Source: Serratia plymuthica NBRC 102599
GTDB lineage: Bacteria; Pseudomonadota; Gammaproteobacteria; Enterobacterales; Enterobacteriaceae
Length of the DNA: 64,000 bases
Assembly (NCBI RefSeq): GCF_001590925.1
Contig: NZ_BCTU01000035.1
Location: forward strand, 1 to 64,000
Direction: 5' to 3'
Below are positions 11,296 through 20,500 of the stretch, one piece after another; positions within the stretch are counted from its first letter, which is position 1; every line of letters begins with the position of its first letter. Both the position numbers and the translations under genes were made by a program. The notes beneath the pieces are model-generated. The model searched no databases, was not told the DNA's origin, and was given only the letters and a program-made list of their open reading frames with translations.

Positions 11296-11364
11296 AATCA
11301 TTAATTTCAGTAATGTAATTGTGCAAAATAAACGCGTTTTAAACAGCAACTCTCGTTAATATTT

Positions 11365-11375
11365 ACTAAGCTTAG
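11365..11375 (+). promoter_or_regulatory. Possible sigma-S type -10 region for ecnB
   Basis: ACTAAGCTTAG resembles the sigma-S extended -10 consensus KCTAYRCTTAA, 42 bp before ecnB. E. coli ecnB is known to be sigma-S dependent; the assignment here is inference from one motif. Confidence 0.3.
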
Positions 11376-11416
11376 AAAGCCGTACTTTTTCGTCACTGAC
11401 AAATAAGGACTTTCAT

Positions 11417-11548
11417 ATGCTGAAGAAAAGTATTATCGCGATTTTCTCTTTGATGATCCTGACCTCATTGACCGCATGCAACACCACCAAAGGCGTAGGT
11501 AAAGACGTGCAGGCCGGCGGGGAAGCCATCCAGCGCAGTGCAGAATAA
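11417..11548 (+). CDS. ecnB: Entericidin B lipoprotein
   Basis: A 43-residue lipoprotein with signal sequence and lipobox LTAC (Cys21). The mature segment [20 protein letters not shown] matches the entericidin family. E. coli EcnB is a stationary-phase membrane-active peptide promoting lysis, paired with EcnA. This copy ends at about 23 mature residues and lacks the extra C-terminal residues of E. coli EcnB. AAGGAC precedes the ATG. Because EcnA and EcnB are so alike, the toxin and antidote roles here are assigned by order and similarity only. Confidence 0.88.
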   Translation: MLKKSIIAIFSLMILTSLTACNTTKGVGKDVQAGGEAIQRSAE

Positions 11549-11566
11549 CCTGCCTTTTTGCCTCTT

Positions 11567-11604
11567 GTGGTATTCCACGTAACCCTCCCACTGTGGGATA
11601 CCGC
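11567..11604 (+). terminator. Possible terminator hairpin after ecnB
   Basis: GTGGTATTCCAC (11567-11578) pairs with GTGGGATACCGC (11593-11604) over 12 bp including G-U pairs, with a 14-base loop. There is no U-run after it, so it may be only an RNA 3' hairpin. Confidence 0.35.
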
Positions 11605-11689
11605 TTCACCTCCGACCTTGGCAAACGCCACCTTTGTGCTGCTATCCTTCCCAGGCGCGGGTATAATTCCCGGGCATTTTCACAAGGCT

Positions 11690-11733
11690 AAACGGGACGA
11701 CCTGTTTACGCATCAGCTTCCGGGGACGACCCC
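11690..11733 (+). promoter_or_regulatory. Guanidine-II (mini-ykkC) riboswitch
   Basis: Two hairpins each carry an ACGA tetraloop, the hallmark of this class. The first is AAACGGG-ACGA-CCTGTTT (11690-11707) with a 7-bp stem; the second is GGGG-ACGA-CCCC (11722-11733). The sugE ribosome binding site CGGAG (11741-11745) follows after seven bases and the ATG is at 11753. A perfect TATAAT at 11662-11667 upstream would start the RNA just before the first hairpin. The class is known to turn on guanidinium exporters by freeing the ribosome binding site when guanidine binds both loops. Confidence 0.88.
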
Positions 11734-11752
11734 ATCGTAACGGAGCCTGTTC

Positions 11753-12070
11753 ATGGCTTGGATTATTCTGCTTATTGCCGGTTTGCTCGAGGTGGTGTGG
11801 GCTATCGGCCTGAAATATACCCACGGCTTTACCCGCCTGACACCCAGCATTATCACTGTCGCCGCCATGGTGGTCAGCATGCTGCTGTTGGCGCATGCCA
11901 TGAAAACGCTGCCTGCCGGCACGGCTTATGCGGTTTGGACCGGTATCGGCGCGGTAGGGGCGGCAATTATGGGGATGGTGCTGCTCGGCGAATCGACCAA
12001 TATCGCGCGTATTCTCAGCCTGTGCCTGATTGTCGTCGGCATCCTCGGGCTGAAGTTCAGCAGTCACTGA
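11753..12070 (+). CDS. sugE: Guanidinium exporter SugE/Gdx (small multidrug resistance family)
   Basis: A four-helix inner-membrane antiporter of the SMR family that exports guanidinium in exchange for protons; some members also export quaternary ammonium compounds. The 105 residues contain the essential membrane glutamate (Glu13 in [15 protein letters not shown]) and the family motif [18 protein letters not shown]. It lies behind a guanidine-II riboswitch, which supports the Gdx role rather than a general drug pump. Its stop codon overlaps the end of the convergent blc gene by 7 bp. Confidence 0.96.
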   Translation: MAWIILLIAGLLEVVWAIGLKYTHGFTRLTPSIITVAAMVVSMLLLAHAMKTLPAGTAYAVWTGIGAVGAAIMGMVLLGESTNIARILSLCLIVVGILGLKFSSH

Positions 12071-12597
12071 GTCGTGGCTTGTTGCACCCAGATTAGTTTA
12101 TCGGTAGCAAACCCGTAACTCCTGGCGGTTTGCACCAGCCTGTCGCGCGTGGTGGCGTCCAATGTTGGCGTGCGCGACAGGATCCATAAATAATCTCGGT
12201 TAGGGCCGCAGACCAGCGCGTAGCGATATTCCGCATCCAGTTCAATCACGTTATAGCCGCCATAAAAGGGGCCGAAGAACGAAACCTTCAGAGCGGCCAC
12301 CTGCGGCGAGCCTATAAAATAGGCTTTGCCTTCGCTTTCTTGCCATTGCTGTTTTTGCACATTAAAGCCGCGGTTGATCACCTTCAGGCCACCGTCAGCC
12401 CGTGGACTGTAGTTGGCGGTAACCTGTTGCAGGCCACGCTCAAAGCGGTGATCGAGACGGGCGATTTCATACCAGGTGCCCAGATAGCTTTTGCTATCGA
12501 AAGGGGTCACTACCCTGACGTCTTTGGGGGGTGTGACGCTGCAAGCGACGGAAAGAAGGGCGGAAAAAATCACGCAAAGCTTTGACCATAAACGCAT
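12064..12597 (-). CDS. blc: Outer-membrane lipoprotein Blc (bacterial lipocalin)
   Basis: Blc is a lipocalin anchored in the outer membrane that binds lysophospholipids and fatty acids, and is usually induced in stationary phase. The 177 residues start with a lipoprotein signal ending at LLSVACS and carry the lipocalin motif [18 protein letters not shown]. The C-terminal motif [15 protein letters not shown] is also present. In E. coli ampC lies between blc and frdD; here blc is followed upstream by only 86 bp before frdD. It converges with sugE and the two stop regions overlap. Confidence 0.96.
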   Translation of the reverse strand: MRLWSKLCVIFSALLSVACSVTPPKDVRVVTPFDSKSYLGTWYEIARLDHRFERGLQQVTANYSPRADGGLKVINRGFNVQKQQWQESEGKAYFIGSPQVAALKVSFFGPFYGGYNVIELDAEYRYALVCGPNRDYLWILSRTPTLDATTRDRLVQTARSYGFATDKLIWVQQATTQ

Positions 12598-12652
12598 TGG
12601 TTACTCCTGTATTACCGGGGTCAGATAAACAGTGTAGCCGAAAGAGAAGGTT

Positions 12653-12676
12653 GGCGGCCAACGTGGGCCGGCCGCC
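12653..12676 (-). terminator. Hairpin after frdD
   Basis: GGCGGCC (12653-12659) and GGCCGCC (12670-12676) form a 7-bp GC stem eight bases past the frdD stop on the minus strand, followed by a pyrimidine-rich stretch. It is a likely frd operon terminator, though without a clean U-run. Confidence 0.5.
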
Positions 12677-12683
12677 AAGGGGC

Positions 12684-13043
12684 TTACAGAGTGACTACCC
12701 CAATCAGCGTCACCACGCTGAGAATGGCCGCCAGGCCGTAGAACACCCATTTACCGGCCGGCACGTGAATTTTCAAATCGTGCATCGCATGGTGGATTCG
12801 GTGCAAACCGCACCACAGCGGCAGGATAATCATCAGCAGCAAGAACAGGCGGCCGATCAGGCTTTGGCAAAACGCCAGTACACGGTCATAGCCCAGCGCG
12901 TCGCCGGGGAACAGGCCCAGCGGCAGCAAAATGCCGACCAGCAGCACGATGGCGGGTGCGACAATGGCTCCCCACATGCCGCCTGCACCGAATAACCCCC
13001 AGAAAACCGGTTCGTCGGAGCGTTTAGGTGTTTGATTTATCAT
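12684..13043 (-). CDS. frdD: Fumarate reductase membrane anchor subunit D
   Basis: One of two hydrophobic anchors that hold FrdAB on the inner membrane and bind menaquinone. The 119 residues match E. coli FrdD in length and contain three membrane helices. The conserved segment [15 protein letters not shown] lies before the last helix. It is the last gene of frdABCD, 12 bp after frdC. It makes electron transfer from menaquinol to fumarate possible during anaerobic growth. Confidence 0.97.
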   Translation of the reverse strand: MINQTPKRSDEPVFWGLFGAGGMWGAIVAPAIVLLVGILLPLGLFPGDALGYDRVLAFCQSLIGRLFLLLMIILPLWCGLHRIHHAMHDLKIHVPAGKWVFYGLAAILSVVTLIGVVTL

Positions 13044-13055
13044 ATTTCCTCCGGG

Positions 13056-13448
13056 TTACACCAAGGCTACGGCCAAAATGATCGCGCTGGCGACCAGCGT
13101 CACCGCCCACAGTGCTTTCACTATCGGCCCTGGTCCCATTTTCTCGTTGTTGACCACGATATTGGCGGCTTTCGGCGCCAGATCGAACCAGGTTTTGGTA
13201 TGCAGCAGCGCCGCCAGCAGGGCGATAACGTTAATCAGCAGCACCAGCGGGTTTTGCAGAAAACCGACGAAGCCGGCCCAGCTATCCACACCGCCTTTCA
13301 GCGAAAAAATGCCGTAAATCAGTACGATGCTGAACCACACCGCCGGCACCGAGGTGCTTTCACGCAGCATATAGAAGCGGTAGAAACCGAGCTTTTGCCA
13401 CCAGGTCGGCGTCATGGTGCGCACATAAGGCTTACGTTGTGTTGTCAT
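13056..13448 (-). CDS. frdC: Fumarate reductase membrane anchor subunit C
   Basis: The second membrane anchor of fumarate reductase, 130 residues with three helices. The family blocks [20 protein letters not shown] at the N-terminus and [20 protein letters not shown], which includes residues of the quinone site, are present. The start is ATG 13446-13448 with AGGGAGAG upstream; the longer open frame to 13556 runs back into frdB and is not coding. It is 14 bp after frdB and 12 bp before frdD. Confidence 0.97.
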   Translation of the reverse strand: MTTQRKPYVRTMTPTWWQKLGFYRFYMLRESTSVPAVWFSIVLIYGIFSLKGGVDSWAGFVGFLQNPLVLLINVIALLAALLHTKTWFDLAPKAANIVVNNEKMGPGPIVKALWAVTLVASAIILAVALV

Positions 13449-13462
13449 TGCGGTTCTCTCCC

Positions 13463-14197
13463 TTATTGCGGCTTCAGCATGGCGATCATGAAGTCTTTGG
13501 CGCTTTCCACCTTGCCCTGCTGGATGGCAGCGGCCGGGTCGACGTGCTTTGGACACACTTCAGAGCAGTAACCGACAAAGGTACAGCTCCAGACGCCGTT
13601 CTGGCCGTTGAGTTGCGCCATGCGCTGCTTCTTGCCATGATCGCGGTTATCCAGGTTATAGCGGTGCGCCAGGGTGATCGCCGCCGGGCCGATAAATTCC
13701 GGGTTCAGACCGAACTGCGGGCAGGCGGCATAGCATAGACCGCAGTTGATGCAGCCGGAAAACTGGTGATATTTGGCCATTTGCGCCGGGGTTTGCACGT
13801 TAGGGCCATCTTCCGGCTTGCGGTTGTTGCCGATGATATAGGGCTTAATCGCCTCCAGGCTTTCGATAAAGTGGGTCATATCGACCACCAAATCGCGCTC
13901 GATCGGGAAGTTGCCCAGCGCTTCCACCTTCATGCCGCCGGTGTATTCGCGCAGGAAGGTTTTACAGGCCAGTTTCGGCACCCGGTTAACCATCATGCCG
14001 CACGAGCCGCAGATCGCCATGCGGCATGACCAGCGGTAGGAAAGGTCGGGCGCCAGGTTATCCTTGATGTAGCCCAGCGCATCGAGCAGCGAGGTTTGCT
14101 CGTCATAAGGCACTGCAAAGGTCTCGAAATGCGGCTCGGCGTCGCGTTCCGGGTTATAGCGCATGACCTCGATTTTCAGGGTGTTCATCTCAGCCAT
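13463..14197 (-). CDS. frdB: Fumarate reductase iron-sulfur subunit B
   Basis: FrdB carries electrons from the menaquinone site to the flavin through three iron-sulfur clusters. The 244 residues show the [2Fe-2S] cysteines in [14 protein letters not shown] and the ferredoxin-type cysteines in [15 protein letters not shown] and [15 protein letters not shown]. The start ATG 14195-14197 reproduces the E. coli N-terminus [11 protein letters not shown] and overlaps the end of frdA by 8 bp, which suggests translational coupling. An upstream in-frame start at 14251 is inside frdA and was not used. Confidence 0.98.
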   Translation of the reverse strand: MAEMNTLKIEVMRYNPERDAEPHFETFAVPYDEQTSLLDALGYIKDNLAPDLSYRWSCRMAICGSCGMMVNRVPKLACKTFLREYTGGMKVEALGNFPIERDLVVDMTHFIESLEAIKPYIIGNNRKPEDGPNVQTPAQMAKYHQFSGCINCGLCYAACPQFGLNPEFIGPAAITLAHRYNLDNRDHGKKQRMAQLNGQNGVWSCTFVGYCSEVCPKHVDPAAAIQQGKVESAKDFMIAMLKPQ

Positions 14198-15986
14198 TTG
14201 CCTGCTCCTTGTCCTTTTTATCCTGCGCGTCGGCTTCAGCGCCGTACACACGTTTGGCCGGTGGCAATTTGGTGATCTTCACGTCGCTGTATTCCAGTCG
14301 CGGCGCACCATTCGGGTTATGGAACGCCAGCGTATGCTTCAGGAAGTTCACGTCGTCGCGTTCGGTACAGCCTTCGTCCAGGCGCTGGTGCGCGCCGCGC
14401 GATTCTTTACGGTTGAAGGCGGAGTGCGCCATGCATTCCGCCACGTCCAGCCCGTAGCCCAATTCGATGGTGTACAGCAGGTCGGTATTGAACACGCTGG
14501 ATCTGTCGGCGATTTTGACGCGCTTGAAGCGCTCTTTCAGTTCTGCCAGTTTATCGATGGTCTTTTGCATCAACTCCGGCGTACGGTAGATGCCGCAACC
14601 TTCTTCCATCGACAGGCCCATTTCATCGCGGATTTTTGACCAGTTTTCGTTGCCTTCCTGCTTCATCAGGTTGCTCAACCGGGCTTCGACATCACGGCCC
14701 TGAGCATCCAGTGCGCTCCCATTGGCCGGGTTGCTTTCCAGCGCGCGGCGGGCGGCGTTCTCGCCGGCTACGCGGCCGAACACCACCAGTTCCGCCAGCG
14801 AGTTAGAGCCGAGGCGGTTGGCGCCGTGCAGACCGACGGAAGAGCATTCGCCGACGGCGAACAGCCCTTTAATGCGGGTTTCGCAGTTCTGATCGGTTTC
14901 AATGCCGCCCATGGTGTAGTGCGCGGTCGGGCGTACCGGGATCGGTTCTTTTACCGGATCGACGCCGACGTAGGCTTTCGCCAGTTCACAGATGAACGGC
15001 AGACGTTCCAGCAGTTTCTTTTCCCCCAGGTGGCGCAGATCCAGATAGACCACGTCGCCGCGCGGGGTGGCGATGGTGCGGCCGGCGCGCCATTCGTGCC
15101 AGAAGGCCTGAGAAACCTTGTCGCGTGGACCGAGCTCCATATATTTGTTTTTCGGTTCGCCCAGCGGTGTTTCCGGGCCCATGCCGTAATCTTGCAGGTA
15201 ACGATAGCCGTCCTTGTTCACCAGAATGCCGCCTTCGCCACGGCAACCTTCGGTCATCAGGATGCCGGAGCCCGGCAGGCCGGTCGGGTGATACTGCACG
15301 AACTCCATATCGCGCAGCGGAATGCCGTGGTGGAACGCCATGCCCATGCCATCACCGGTGACGATGCCGCCGTTGGTGTTGTAGCGGTATACGCGCCCGG
15401 CGCCGCCGGTAGCCATGATCACCGCATTGGCGCGGATCTGCACGCGGGTGCCTTCCATCATGTTCATCGCCACCAGGCCACGGACCTGGCCATCATCCAC
15501 CAGAATGTCCAGCACGAAGTGTTCGTCGAAACGCTGGATTTGCGGGTATTTGAGCGAGGTCTGGAACAGGGTGTGCAGCATATGGAAGCCGGTCTTGTCG
15601 GCGGCGAACCAGGTGCGTTCAATCTTCATGCCGCCAAAACGGCGTACGTTGACCGAACCGTCCGGTTTACGGCTCCACGGGCAGCCCCACTGTTCAAGCT
15701 GCGCCATTTCACGTGGGCAGTTGTGGACGAAATGATCGACCACGTCCTGCTCGCACAACCAGTCGCCACCGGCAACGGTGTCGTGGAAGTGGTAATCGAA
15801 GCTATCATGATCCTGAGTGACGGCGGCGGAGCCCCCTTCGGCGGCCACCGTATGGCTGCGCATCGGGTAGACTTTGGAAATCAGGGCGATTTTCAGTTGA
15901 GGGTTGGCTTCCGCTGCGGCTATCGCTGCACGTAAACCAGCACCCCCGGCCCCAATAATGGCAAGATCGGCGTTAAAGGTTTGCAC
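14190..15986 (-). CDS. frdA: Fumarate reductase flavoprotein subunit A
   Basis: The catalytic subunit that reduces fumarate to succinate. The 598 residues include the FAD-binding motif [15 protein letters not shown] (about 12-26) and His45 in [12 protein letters not shown] for covalent FAD. The substrate region around [21 protein letters not shown] is also intact. The start is a GTG (15984-15986) with GGAGGAAT upstream, as in E. coli frdA. It is the first gene of frdABCD, under a predicted FNR-activated promoter (16134-16174). It works with AspA and DcuA at the left of the window. Confidence 0.98.
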   Translation of the reverse strand: MQTFNADLAIIGAGGAGLRAAIAAAEANPQLKIALISKVYPMRSHTVAAEGGSAAVTQDHDSFDYHFHDTVAGGDWLCEQDVVDHFVHNCPREMAQLEQWGCPWSRKPDGSVNVRRFGGMKIERTWFAADKTGFHMLHTLFQTSLKYPQIQRFDEHFVLDILVDDGQVRGLVAMNMMEGTRVQIRANAVIMATGGAGRVYRYNTNGGIVTGDGMGMAFHHGIPLRDMEFVQYHPTGLPGSGILMTEGCRGEGGILVNKDGYRYLQDYGMGPETPLGEPKNKYMELGPRDKVSQAFWHEWRAGRTIATPRGDVVYLDLRHLGEKKLLERLPFICELAKAYVGVDPVKEPIPVRPTAHYTMGGIETDQNCETRIKGLFAVGECSSVGLHGANRLGSNSLAELVVFGRVAGENAARRALESNPANGSALDAQGRDVEARLSNLMKQEGNENWSKIRDEMGLSMEEGCGIYRTPELMQKTIDKLAELKERFKRVKIADRSSVFNTDLLYTIELGYGLDVAECMAHSAFNRKESRGAHQRLDEGCTERDDVNFLKHTLAFHNPNGAPRLEYSDVKITKLPPAKRVYGAEADAQDKKDKEQANG

Positions 15987-16133
15987 TGCATTCCTCCAAT
16001 ATTCTTATTAAGAACGGCGAATTAAATATCTATGCTTAATATTTACAAAAACGCTTCGGGTACTAACTAATTGAACCGATTGATATTGCATAAAGACTGA
16101 GGATAGATATCTCCCACCAATTATGTGGAATTA

Positions 16134-16174
16134 ACTATACCTAAAGTTAAGTAGAAGAAATTTGATGTGATCGA
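16134..16174 (-). promoter_or_regulatory. Predicted FNR-activated promoter of frdABCD
   Basis: TTTGA-TGTG-ATCGA (16161-16174) matches the FNR consensus TTGAT-N4-ATCAA and is close to the FNR box known at E. coli frdA. On the minus strand a TATAGT -10 lies at 16139-16134. With a start near 16127 the FNR centre falls at about -41, the class II activation position. The site is read from sequence, the function is inference. Confidence 0.55.
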
Positions 16175-16311
16175 TTGTTTTGTCTTTTAGCTGTTGGTTG
16201 GAGGAATTATTGCCTGCAAGGGATATTTAACGTTTATTCACCTTTTATTAACCTTGTGGCTACGCGTTTGTGAGGAATTACCGCCGTTAAAGGCACCCGG
16301 CTGTTAAGAAT

Positions 16312-16340
16312 TTGTTTGCATGCCTGGATACGAGTAGACT
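16312..16340 (+). promoter_or_regulatory. Possible sigma-70 promoter of epmA
   Basis: TTGTTT (16312-16317) and TAGACT (16335-16340) are 17 bp apart and end 31 bp before the epmA start codon. Both hexamers are imperfect. Confidence 0.35.
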
Positions 16341-16371
16341 GCATCCCCTGTTTGATTTCGGAGTAATTACC

Positions 16372-17349
16372 ATGAGCGAAACGGCAAGCTGGCAACCAAG
16401 TGCACCCATCGCCAATTTGTTGAAACGCGCAGCGATCCTGACTGAGATCCGGCGTTTCTTCGCCGATCGTGGCGTATTGGAAGTTGAGACGCCAACCATG
16501 AGCCAGGCGACGGTTACCGATATCCACCTGTTCCCGTTCCAGACGCGTTTTGTCGGCCCGGGTGCGGCGGATGGCCTGACGCTGTACATGATGACCAGCC
16601 CGGAATATCACATGAAGCGCCTGCTGGCGGCGGGTAGCGGCCCGATCTATCAGATGGGGCGCAGTTTTCGTAATGAAGAGGCCGGTCGCCATCACAACCC
16701 GGAATTCACCATGCTGGAGTGGTACCGTCCACATTACGACATGTACCGGCTGATGAATGAGGTGGATGATTTGCTCCAGCAGGTGCTGGATTGCGGCAGC
16801 GCGGAAACCTTGTCCTATCAGCAGGCTTTCCTGCGCCATCTGGATATCGATCCGCTGTCGGCAGAGAAAGCGCAACTGCGTGAAGCGGCGGCCAAGCTCG
16901 ATCTGAGCAACATTGCCGATACGGAAGAAGACCGCGATACGCTGCTGCAATTGTTGTTCACCGTCGGCGTGGAGCCCTACATCGGGCGTGACAAGCCGGC
17001 GTTCGTTTATCACTTCCCGGCCAGCCAGGCGTCATTGGCGGAGATCAGCACCGAAGATCACCGCGTGGCGGAGCGTTTTGAGGTGTATTTCAAGGGGATC
17101 GAACTGGCGAATGGCTTCCGCGAGCTGACCGACAGCCGCGAACAGCGCCAGCGTTTTGATCAGGATAACCGCAAACGTGCGGAACGCGGTCTGCCGCAGC
17201 ACCCGATCGATAACAATCTGCTGGACGCTTTGCAGCACGGTATGCCGGAATCTTCCGGCGTGGCCTTAGGGGTTGATCGGCTGGTCATGTTGGCGCTGGG
17301 TGCCGAGAGCCTGAGCGAAGTGCTTGCCTTCCCGGTCGGGCGCGCGTAA
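16372..17349 (+). CDS. epmA: EF-P--(R)-beta-lysine ligase EpmA
   Basis: EpmA (also PoxA, GenX, YjeA) is a truncated class II lysyl-tRNA synthetase paralogue that ligates beta-lysine onto Lys34 of EF-P. The 325 residues equal the E. coli length. The catalytic core only is present, with class II motif 2 in [26 protein letters not shown] (motif core RSFRNEE) and motif 3 in [15 protein letters not shown]. The N-terminal anticodon-binding domain of a real LysRS is missing, as in the family. The ATG at 16372 has CGGAG upstream; the frame continues to 16312 but without a ribosome site. Confidence 0.97.
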   Translation: MSETASWQPSAPIANLLKRAAILTEIRRFFADRGVLEVETPTMSQATVTDIHLFPFQTRFVGPGAADGLTLYMMTSPEYHMKRLLAAGSGPIYQMGRSFRNEEAGRHHNPEFTMLEWYRPHYDMYRLMNEVDDLLQQVLDCGSAETLSYQQAFLRHLDIDPLSAEKAQLREAAAKLDLSNIADTEEDRDTLLQLLFTVGVEPYIGRDKPAFVYHFPASQASLAEISTEDHRVAERFEVYFKGIELANGFRELTDSREQRQRFDQDNRKRAERGLPQHPIDNNLLDALQHGMPESSGVALGVDRLVMLALGAESLSEVLAFPVGRA

Positions 17350-17352
17350 CCG

Positions 17353-17480
17353 TATATCCGTCGTCTTTCAAGCCGCAGCGCTGTTACCTGCACTCGCTCA
17401 CCCCCAGTTACTTACTTAAGTAAGCGCCTGGGGATGAGCGAGCTGGGCGCCTAGCTGCAACTTGAAAGCCATAGGATATA
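17353..17480. repeat. 128-bp palindromic intergenic repeat
   Basis: A long imperfect palindrome after epmA. The outer arms are TATATCC...CTTTCAAG and CTTGAAAG...GGATATA, followed inward by GCAGC/GCTGC and then CTCGCTCACCCCCAG / CTGGGGATGAGCGAG. The core is ACTTACTTAAGTAAG-like. It has no coding capacity and looks like an enterobacterial mobile palindromic element of the type scattered between genes. A shorter relative lies at 54911-54967. Confidence 0.7.
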
Positions 17481-17490
17481 TTGTGGTGAT

Positions 17491-17529
17491 AAAAGGGTTC
17501 GGTGTTGCATTGCACGCCGAACCCTTTTT
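17491..17529. terminator. Bidirectional terminator between epmA and mscM
   Basis: AAAAGGGTTCGG (17491-17502) pairs with CCGAACCCTTTT (17517-17528) around a 14-base loop, with A/T runs at both ends. It separates the convergent genes epmA and mscM. Confidence 0.88.
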
Positions 17530-17540
17530 GCATTATGCGC

Positions 17541-20500
17541 TTACAAGCCGCCCGATTCGCGCTTGGTATTTGGCGGCGGCGTTGACGGTGGGGTGCGGCC
17601 ATTGCTGGTCAGGCGCGACAGCGTTTCGCTGCGAACCTGGAACGGCGGGTACGGCAGGGTAATGCCGTGTTCGCGGTAACCTGCCAGGATCAATTGGTGG
17701 ATCTCGTGGCGCAACGGCATGCGATGGCCCATCTCGGCCGCGTAAATACGCATTTCGAAGATCTGAATACCCTGTTGCAGGTCGACCAGATAAACCTCCG
17801 GCGCCGGGTTGTCCAGCACCAACGAGCAGCGTTCGGCGGCGTTGAGAAGGATCTTGGTCACCTCTTCGCTGTTGGCCTCGCCCGGGGCAGGTACGGTCAG
17901 CACCACACGGGTCAGGTTATCCGACAGCGACCAGTTGACGAACTGCTCGGTGATGAACGCCTTGTTCGGCACGATGATCTCTTTGCGATCCCAGTCCGAA
18001 ATGGTGGTGGCGCGAGTGTTGATCTTGGTGACGGTGCCGGTCAGGTTTCTGATCGTCACGGTATCGCCGATGCGGATCGGTTTCTCGAACAAAATGATCA
18101 GGCCGGAGATGAAGTTGGAGAAAATCTCCTGCATACCGAAGCCCAACCCGACGCTGAGCGCGGTCACGACCCACTGCAGCTTCGACCATTCGATACCGAT
18201 CCAGGAAAAACTGAGGATGGCGCCGAACAGCAACAACAGATACTTGGTAATGGTGGTGATGGCGTAGCCGGTGCCTGGCGTCAGATCCAGATGCTGCAAC
18301 ACCGCCAGCTCCAGCAGCGCCGGCAGGTTACGTACCAGTTGCATGGTGACGATCAGCACCAGTATGGCTATCAACACTGCGCCGAGCGTGATCGGATGCG
18401 CCGTTTCCACCCCGTTGACCGTCGAGGTCACGTCCCACAGGGAGATGTTTTCCAGGAAGGCGAAGGCGGAGTGGATCTCTGACCACAGCACAATCACCGA
18501 CACCAGCGCGATCATCGTCAGAATCGAACGTACCAACCGCAGCGACTGGGCGCTGATGGTATCCAGATCGATCTCCGAATCATCCACATCCATCGATCCT
18601 TCGGTGCTGTTTGGCGTGTGCGTCGTTTCCTCCTCGCCGCGTGCGCGCTGGGCCAGGATGTCGGCACGGCGCTGTTTGGCGCGGTCAAAGGCGATGCGTC
18701 GCCGTTGGATTAACATCCAGCGGCGAATAATGTGGTAAATCACCAGCAGGAAGAACCAGATCGCCACCGAAGTTTCCAACCGCGCCAGCAGCGCCTGTGA
18801 GGTGGTCAGGTAACCGACGGCGGAGGCCAGTGCGGCCAATAGCGGCGCTGAAAGCAGCAAACCCCACAGCGCGGTGTTGACCATGTTCTCGCCGGAGCCT
18901 TTCTTGTCCAGATACAGCGGAATGCCGGCGCGTTTGAGGCTCTTGGTGACGATGGCCAGCGCCAAACACAGCAAGATAAAGCACAGCCGCCCCAGGGTAT
19001 TGGCAAACTCGCGCTCTTTCAGGCTGTCGAAGGTGATCAATGCCATGATCAACGGCACGATCAGCCAGATCGACATCTTGTAGTACCGCATGGCGCGCGA
19101 AACCTGTTTCACCGGCCAGCGGAAGTGCACGATAAACAGCCCTTGCGGATGGGCGAAGGCGGCGCAGATCATGCAGATCCACAAGATCGGCAGCGTTGCG
19201 GTGACCCCCTTGCCAATCGCCTCCGCCACGGGGTAGTTCCAGGCGCTCTGCAGGCCAAAACCGAGCGCGGCCCACAATACCGGCAGCGGTAATGCCACCA
19301 GAATCGACCAGAACACGGTGCGCATTGTCAGGAAGAATTCGTCCTGCGTTACCTTGCCGACCCGGCTGTTGGCGCGTTCCAGGAAGGCGTGATAGTGCTT
19401 GCGTGAGCTGATGCTGAAAATCACCAGTAGCAGGGCGCCGAAAATCGGGATCAACGTTTCTTTGCTGGTCACCATCATCATGAAGGCACCGCCCAGCTGT
19501 GCCAGCGTATCCAGCGACAGCAGACGTGTCAGATCGTGCGCCACGTTAATCGGATAAGACAGGGTGATCGGGTTGACGTCCGGAACCCAGAACAGATAAC
19601 GGTGGGTGGCGTCTTTGATCTCGTTCAACGCCTCAATCAGCTGGGTGTTGGCCACTTTCAGCTTGGTCAGCTCGAGGATCTGGGTATCGCAGCCGGAAAG
19701 CAGCGAATTCAGCAGCTCACGCTGGGTGCGCAGCTGTGCCTCAACGATACGCCGTTCCGCGCTGGTCAGTTCGCTGCCGTCGTCACGTTTAAACTCGCGC
19801 TGCGACAGTTTCTCCAACTGGCTTTCAAACTGCAGGCGCTGTACACGCAGCTGGGCCATATCGCCATCCAGCTGCTGCGGCTTTGGCATTTCCGGCAGCG
19901 TCGCCACCTGGGCGCGCAGGGTTTCCCCCAACGCCGACGACGAACCGAGCCACTGCGCTTGTTCGATAATGGTGCTCAGCGCCTGACGTACCTGCAGCGT
20001 TTGCGCGGCGGCCTGGCGCTGCTGCGATGAGATCAGATCCATACGCTGCGCCTGATTGTTCAGGGCAGCGGAGAGTTCACGGTTGATCTGCAATTGTTGG
20101 CTGATGCTTTTCGGCAGGTCGCCGTTTTGTTCGGCCAGTTGCTCGGTTTTTTCGAGCGCCAGTTCGGCTTCGCGCTGGCGCTGGGCGTTAAGGTTGTTGC
20201 GCAGGGCCTGCAACTGAACGTCGATCTTCTCGTGGCGCTTTTTGTATACCTCGGCGCGCATCCGCGCCAACTCCTGGCGGTTGTTGGCCGACAGTTGCGC
20301 CAATTCCAACTCATCTACCTTGGCTTTGCGCGCCGCGGCTTCTGCCTGCAACAGCGCCAGAGCCGCCTGGGCATGCGGGGTCGTAGGGTTGGCGGGTTGG
20401 GCTTGCAGACGACGCTGTACTTCGGTGAGCGAGCGGCGGGCGTCGGTCTGCTGCTGCGGCAACTGGCCGAGCGAATCGCTGATCTCCCGCGTGCGCTCCT

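Larger units (their letters stand above)
15987..16371. other. frdA-epmA divergent intergenic region
   Basis: This 385-bp gap contains no gene. On the minus strand it holds the frd promoter with an FNR-type site (16161-16174) and a -10 at 16134-16139. On the plus strand it holds a possible epmA promoter at 16312-16340. The region is AT-rich, as expected for divergent promoters. Confidence 0.55.

Noticed and set aside
11164-11548. ecnA/ecnB as a novel toxin-antitoxin system
   Set aside because: The pair is the known entericidin locus in its usual place, not a new system.
14826-15935. 369-residue plus-strand frame opposite frdA
   Set aside because: Antisense shadow of frdA with no family motif and no ribosome binding site.
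17349-17540. Possible small gene between epmA and mscM
   Set aside because: The stretch is fully explained by the palindromic repeat and a bidirectional terminator.
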